Below, in pieces: positions 1 through 5,200 of a DNA stretch of 8,755 nt. The notes beneath the pieces are model-generated. The model ran no database searches and was not told the DNA's origin. It saw only the letters and a program-made list of their open reading frames with translations. Position 1 is the first letter of the stretch; the number at the start of each line of letters is the position of its first letter. The position numbers were made by a program, and so were the translations under genes. The DNA is from Patescibacteria group bacterium (GTDB lineage Bacteria; Patescibacteriota; Minisyncoccia; Phycocordibacterales; SBAW01), in assembly GCA_030916835.1 (NCBI GenBank), contig JAUPWA010000064.1, positions 1 through 8,755 of the forward strand, written 5' to 3'.

Positions 1-1
1 A

Positions 2-625
2 GGGAAGCTCGTCGCAGCATTTAAGGCAGCGGAAAAGCTCGCAGACCCATACTTTAAACAGCAAATACGCCTCGCCTCAGACGCGGTGGAGCGCGGTTTT
101 GTGCAGGTAGACAAGGAGTTAGAGTTTGAGGAAATGCAGGCCTCTAGGCGTCTCAAAGACCTCCAGGACGATATAGCTACCCGGAGCGAATACCTCTCTC
201 TCGAAGAGCAAAACGCCCTAAAGGGTATTGAGCGTGAATACAAAACCACACTTGATACCACGAGGCAAAACCTTGCGGCGAGTGGGTTTGGTTCGTCATC
301 TAAGCGAGCCGACACTGAACAACTCATAGATGAATCAACCGGAGATCTACGTGAGAGCACCAAGCGTTCCTTTGGGCAACAGAAGCTCGATGCGAACAAT
401 CAGCTTGTGCGTGGACAGCGCGACATCCAATCAGAGGTACAGCGACTCAAAGAGGTTGCGAAGCAGAGTAAGACAGGACTCTTCCGCAAGGCAGAGGAGG
501 AGCTTGGAACGTCGGGACTTCCTAAACTCAACTTCGATGTGAACCCATTGGGCGGAATGGTCGGCTCAATCAATGAGGATAAGCAGAATGACATCTTGGG
601 GGCAGTACGCAACCTTGTATTTTAA
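2..625 (+). CDS. Coiled-coil-rich phage protein, C-terminal part (partial, probable virion-internal protein)
   Basis: The reading frame is open to the left edge of the window, so this is the last 207 residues of a longer protein; the in-frame GTG at 86 is not needed as a start. The visible part is charged, rich in Glu, Lys, Arg and Gln, and almost free of Cys and Trp. Long heptad-like stretches (residues about 30-90 and 115-170 of the visible part) suggest coiled coil. Between them is a Gly/Ser-rich turn (ASGFGSSSKR) followed by another helix. The tail is less charged and ends NLVF before TAA. I do not recognise the family. Helical, low-complexity proteins beside a portal and a large ejection protein are often internal virion or tail-associated proteins, so I infer that role from context only. 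The next gene starts 5 bases after its stop. Confidence 0.6.
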   Translation, partial: GKLVAAFKAAEKLADPYFKQQIRLASDAVERGFVQVDKELEFEEMQASRRLKDLQDDIATRSEYLSLEEQNALKGIEREYKTTLDTTRQNLAASGFGSSSKRADTEQLIDESTGDLRESTKRSFGQQKLDANNQLVRGQRDIQSEVQRLKEVAKQSKTGLFRKAEEELGTSGLPKLNFDVNPLGGMVGSINEDKQNDILGAVRNLVF

Positions 626-630
626 AATCC

Positions 631-1326
631 ATGAATGAAAATAAATTAACATGTTCACAGTGCAAGAAAACTCGGCTGGTTACACGTCATCGTTTTTTGC
701 ATGTACAAAAATATAAAACCTCGACTACCTGCAAACCATGTATGTATGCGCAACGTCCAAAGAGGCCCCAGATGGCCATTGTCACGTTCGACTGTGAACT
801 GTGTGCGACCACCACGACTCAGCGGCGAAGCTATAGAGCAGGAGCGAACAGGTTTTGCTCTACTATATGCGCACGAAAGCACCACGGACTCGAACGACGC
901 AACAGGCCAAGCTACAACAAAGGTGGGTATTCCCTAAGCATGGAATTTCGAGAAAAACTCAGTGCTCGTAACCACAGGCTTATTGCCGAGGGTAAGCATC
1001 ATTGGTGGAAGGGTGGCATTACCCCTATCAATGCCGCAATACGGACAACTGTTCGCTATTTGCGTTGGAAAAAGCAAGTTATTGAGCGCGACGGGTATAC
1101 GTGCCAGCAGTGCAAAGTCTCAAGTACGCCGAAAAAGTTTGTTCTTATGCATGTAGATCACATTGAACCGCTTTCTTATCTCCTCAAAAAGTTTGGAATT
1201 TCCACGGTCAATGATGCTCGTCGGTGTGCGCAACTATTCGATGTCGCAAATGGACGTGTTCTGTGTGTTGATTGTCATAAGCAGACTGATACATATCTTA
1301 ATAAAGCATTAACTTATTCAAACTAA
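631..1326 (+). CDS. HNH endonuclease with N-terminal zinc clusters, probable homing-type insertion
   Basis: The 231-residue protein ends in a classical HNH nuclease core. A first CxxC (C158, C161) follows the ERDGYTC entry, then HVDH with the catalytic-type His at 177, Asn207, and the second CxxC plus His (C212, C215, H216). HNH enzymes of this ββα-metal type cut DNA with one divalent metal; the paired CxxC motifs normally hold a structural zinc. The N-terminal half has two more cysteine groups (C8/C11 with C34/C37, and C55/C58 with C76/C80) that look like zinc ribbons, probably for DNA recognition. A HHWWKGG motif at 123-129 resembles the modular DNA-binding segments of phage homing endonucleases. 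It sits between structural genes with gaps of 5 and 1 bases, and both gene ends are AT-rich (about 30% GC in the last 60 bases of the gene), consistent with lateral entry. A packaging-associated HNH role is possible but less likely, as no terminase is visible. Confidence 0.88.
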   Translation: MNENKLTCSQCKKTRLVTRHRFLHVQKYKTSTTCKPCMYAQRPKRPQMAIVTFDCELCATTTTQRRSYRAGANRFCSTICARKHHGLERRNRPSYNKGGYSLSMEFREKLSARNHRLIAEGKHHWWKGGITPINAAIRTTVRYLRWKKQVIERDGYTCQQCKVSSTPKKFVLMHVDHIEPLSYLLKKFGISTVNDARRCAQLFDVANGRVLCVDCHKQTDTYLNKALTYSN

Positions 1327-1327
1327 T

Positions 1328-2242
1328 ATGCCAACACTAGCACCACAGGAGTACGAAAAGAACCCATTGTACCTGCGTCCCGGTGAGACGCCGGAGCAAT
1401 ACCAGGCGCGTACATCAAAATCAAATACCGGCCTCACACAGCTACCCGGCCAAGAACAAAAAGAAGCCGGAGCATCAGGCTTCACAAACTTTGCAGCCGC
1501 GCTCAATAAAGCCGTGTCTCTCGCACGTAACCAGCGACAAAGCGCAGACCTCGACATGCTCGGAAAGCAAATCAAGCCCGGTAGTGTCTCAGCATCATCA
1601 TTCACCTCACTCCTTTCCGATATAAACACCGCGTCGAGCCGATACTCAGACCCGCTCGTACAGAGCGCGACGGATATGGCGGCGCAGGAGCAGACTCGTA
1701 TTGCTAATGAAAAGACATCAATCAAAGAACTTGCGCTCACACTTGTGCAATCAGGAGCAAAGCGAGAAGTAATCGAGGGTATTCTCAACGCACCAAGCAT
1801 CGACTCGGCGATTGCTATGAGCGCCGGAGCGCTCAATAGCACATCGAAGGGTGAAGTACGGCAGGTAGGCTCAAGCCTCGTGACCGTAGATCCTACGACC
1901 GGAGCAGTGGACGTACTCTACACCGCACCGAACGGCGGAGGCGCAAGTAGCGGCGACGCAAATACCGGGTTCTTCAAATCAGGCGCACTCAAGATAGATA
2001 ACGCAGACATCGGGGAAGGCTCGCGCATCCTCTCAGAGTCTCGTGGAGATGATGGCTTTGTAAACACCGACCAATACAATCAAATGTACAAGCACTGGGT
2101 AGATAATGGCGGGCTACCACAAGACTTTTTCAAGCAATACGACCCCGACTACTACCTCAACCCAAACGATCCGACCGTTCCAACCTACGTCAAGTCACAA
2201 ATGAAGACTACAAAAGAGGAGGACACTAATCCATTTAAGTAA
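1328..2242 (+). CDS. Unrecognised phage protein, probably virion-associated (304 aa)
   Basis: No enzyme motif, signal peptide or membrane segment is visible. The N-terminus (about 1-50) is polar and Pro/Gln-rich and probably disordered. Residues about 52-170 are Ala/Ser-rich helices. A compact β-hairpin-like stretch follows (about 175-197, with a VDPTTG turn), then a Gly-rich linker. A distinct C-terminal motif at about 240-281 contains GDDGFVN, YNQMYKHW, GGLPQDFFK and YYLNP. That Trp/Phe/Tyr-rich end looks like a conserved docking element and is the best handle for finding relatives. The last residues are acidic and polar (KEEDTNPFK). The gene starts 1 base after the HNH stop and ends 2 bases before the giant ejection-type gene. 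Before any HNH insertion it would have been adjacent to the upstream coiled-coil gene. I infer an internal virion or connector-associated protein from position; the fold is unknown. Confidence 0.7.
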   Translation: MPTLAPQEYEKNPLYLRPGETPEQYQARTSKSNTGLTQLPGQEQKEAGASGFTNFAAALNKAVSLARNQRQSADLDMLGKQIKPGSVSASSFTSLLSDINTASSRYSDPLVQSATDMAAQEQTRIANEKTSIKELALTLVQSGAKREVIEGILNAPSIDSAIAMSAGALNSTSKGEVRQVGSSLVTVDPTTGAVDVLYTAPNGGGASSGDANTGFFKSGALKIDNADIGEGSRILSESRGDDGFVNTDQYNQMYKHWVDNGGLPQDFFKQYDPDYYLNPNDPTVPTYVKSQMKTTKEEDTNPFK

Positions 2243-2244
2243 CC

Positions 2245-5200
2245 ATGAGTTTCTGGGCATCAATAAAACCGAAGGAGGAAAAGAAACAAGGGCCATATAT
2301 CGCTCCCACACTCCCCACCACTGATAACTCTACCGTCGCGTTCCGTGATGCCACCGCAAAGAGTGACATCGTAGGCACCGCTAAGACCACAGGTACTATT
2401 GCAAAGGTTTTGGGGCAGAGCATCATGCGCGAAGGCGCTGCGCTTTCGAGCTTTGCGTTTCCAAACGTAGGCCCGCTTACACCGACCGGCCCTGTACAGG
2501 AAGCTATTTACGGCACCGATAAGCCAATTACGCTTACCTCCTTTGGCCGTGAGGTGCGCATGGCAGACCCAGAGGGTGAGAGTAAGGGGTTTTGGAAGAC
2601 CTTTGACCCCGCGCTCGGACTCCTCGTGGGCGCTCTCGACGTTATGCCAGGTGGAAAGCCTACCAAGTCACTCATTACTGGCTTTGCAAAGGAAACTTCA
2701 CAAGCAAAAATCGCAGATGACCTGGTAAAGATTGCACCAAAACTCGCGCCGGATACCGTATGGGGACTCGCAGGGAAACTTGCAGCGGAGACCAGTGAGG
2801 ATGAAGTACGTATGCTACTTCAAAACGCAGACATCATCCCAAAGGCATCAAATGCTAACAGGGGTGTGACCGGAACCGCGAAGCTGGAGAACATTGCCGA
2901 TGATGACCTTGGTGAAATTATCGACTTTGTGGACTCGGTACGTCTTGGTGAAGAGCCAACGGCAAACAATTCAATCGCCGCACGTAGACTCGCAGAGCGC
3001 TACGGCATAAACCCTGAACAATCAGACGCCCGACTCGCCAACGCGCTTCAAAACAAAATAGAAGCAACACCTACGGTGCGTGAGAAGGTGGTGAACCGTT
3101 CTCCTGAAATGGATGGGGGTGCTACACAAAGACAAAATTTGACCAATAAGGATGAGTTTGCGAAGGAGCAGTACGAAACCACTTATCGTGGAGCAAGTAA
3201 AGCAGAATGGGAAAACATACAAAAAACTGGGAAGGTTCAAGAAAAAGCGGGAACAAGGATGATAGATAAAAAAACTGGGAAGGAAATATCTTATGGTGCA
3301 GAAGAAGGAGTTAATACAACACCAGAAAAGAAACTCGCAGATTTATATGGAACTGGCGTGGGTCAAGATGGTGTAGTAATTGAATTTAAGCCGGAAGCAA
3401 AAGCAAAAATGCGCTTTTCTGCAAAATTTGACTCTACCGACTTAAAAGCAGATGAATATCTTGGAAGAGAATTGACATTAGACGATATTGCGAAAGTAAC
3501 TGACAAAAACGGTAATGTTATTTATGACGCAGCGGCGCAAAAAGGCAACGAAGCACCTCCGATATTACGCGCGGGTCAACCACCAGTAGGGGTAGACGCA
3601 GCCGACCCCCGGAATTACAAGAGTGCGGAGGAGTTTGTGGATGCACAACAACAAGTTCCTTTTTCTCAGTCATTCTCAATGACTAACAAGCTCACAGCAG
3701 GAGATGAGTCTCTTTTTAGACCATCAAAAACAAGTGTCTATCATGGAACAGACGCCTTAAATATAGAGAAGATTATTTCTTCTGGCGAACTTTCTCCAAG
3801 GGTAAGTAAATTTGATGATGCTCGTGAAAGAGTTGTCTCATTAAGTAAAAATAGAAACATTGCTGAGACACAAGGTGGCTCAGTGGTATTTGAGTTTAAG
3901 AATAACAAAGTTAAAACAAGACCAGCACCAGGTGGTGTAATTAAGGGTGATGGTTTAATTGATGGGTTTGAAGTGCGCTCTGATACCCCTCTTAAACTGT
4001 CTGATGTAGAGACAGCCTACATTCATATTAAGAAGGGTGAGGATTTAAATAGTCCAATTAAAGACGTCAGAAGAATAGACCGTTTTGGTAACACTGAGAT
4101 TTATGATAAGGACACTTACGCTGGTGTAAAAGATAAACTAGAAAAAGCTGGTATAAAAGTTACTATTCTGGATGAAAACCTAACCAAATCCCAACTCACC
4201 GACATGTGGAACAAGGCAAACGAAACAATGGAGGGTCTTTTAAAACACCCAGAATCGTTTGGCGTCGCAGCCGGAGCGCAGGACACCGATGGAGACGGAA
4301 AGCCGGACGACATAAATCCGCTCATGGCAGCACTTGGCGTCGCCGGTATGGGTGCACTCAGGAAGACTACTGCCACGCCCAATCAGATGAGCCAGGCGGG
4401 TCGCCTTGTGGATGACTTGGTTCCGCCAGGAGGAGTGGATATACCACCAACCACAGCAGCACAAGCAGAAAAAATATCAGATACGCTTTCATCATCTAAA
4501 ACGGTAGCACAGAAATTTAAAACCGTCTTTACGAATATTGTGGAGCATGTGCAGAACTCAGAGGAGCGGGTACGCCAACTCACTACTCAAAAGAACCTCA
4601 ACACCGCAACCGACCCATACGAAATTATGACTCTCTACCACGGTAGAGTGGGCAAAAAGATAGAGGAGGGATACCAGCGCGCAGAGGAAATTGCCGACGA
4701 TATTATCTCATTCTCAGGACGCAATAAGACAGACGTTCTCGATGGTCGTCAAGAGGTAAACGATTACCTCCAGGCGCTTCACGCAGGAGAACGTAACGCA
4801 GCTCATGGAGAAGGTGCGGCGGGTATGACTACCGAAGACGCGGCGGAAATACTCAAGAAGGCAAGCCCGGAAGTAAAGGCGGTAGCAAAGAAGGCACAAG
4901 ATCTCAACAATAAAACGCTCGACCTCCTCAAAGACTCAGGTGTAATCACACCGGAGCTATATACCACGCTCAGAACCAAGTACAAAAATCACGTACCGCT
5001 CCAACGAGTTATGGATGAGCAGGATGACATAGGCGCAGTCCTCTCGGGACGGGGTTTTGATGTGCGTTCTACCGGCGTCAAAGCAGCTAAGGGAAGCAAT
5101 AGGCAGGTGGCCGACATCCTCACCAACATAGTGAACAACTATGAACAAGCAGTGCTGCGCTCAGAGAAGAACATCGTTGACCAGGCTACGCTCAAGTTTG

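Larger units (their letters stand above)
3121..3540. other. Low-GC island 1 around ART-like domain 1
   Basis: A hand count gives 162 G+C in 420 bases (about 39%), against about 54% in the 180 bases before it and about 57% in the 120 bases after it. The island coincides with ART-like domain 1 and is in frame with the rest of the gene. This is the pattern expected of a domain cassette acquired from a lower-GC source. Confidence 0.75.

Noticed and set aside
86..625. GTG at 86 as the true start of the first gene
   Set aside because: The same frame is open and coding-like (charged, helical) back to base 2, so the gene begins before the window.
1318..1842. 174-residue open frame on the minus strand opposite the 304-residue gene
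   Set aside because: It is Ser/Ala/Cys-rich with no motif; the + strand frame fits the compact operon with a 1-base and a 2-base gap, so the minus frame is a shadow.
3221..3276. A-rich runs before ACT GGG as programmed -1 frameshift sites
   Set aside because: The zero-frame codons (CAA AAA ACT and GAT AAA AAA ACT) do not place the slippery heptamer in the required phase, and the frame continues intact for more than 1400 codons.
4636..4644. A third Tyr-His-Gly motif (residues 798-800) as a third ART domain
   Set aside because: It lies inside long amphipathic helices in normal-GC scaffold, and no Ser/Thr motif, VV[IF]EFK strand or Glu motif follows.
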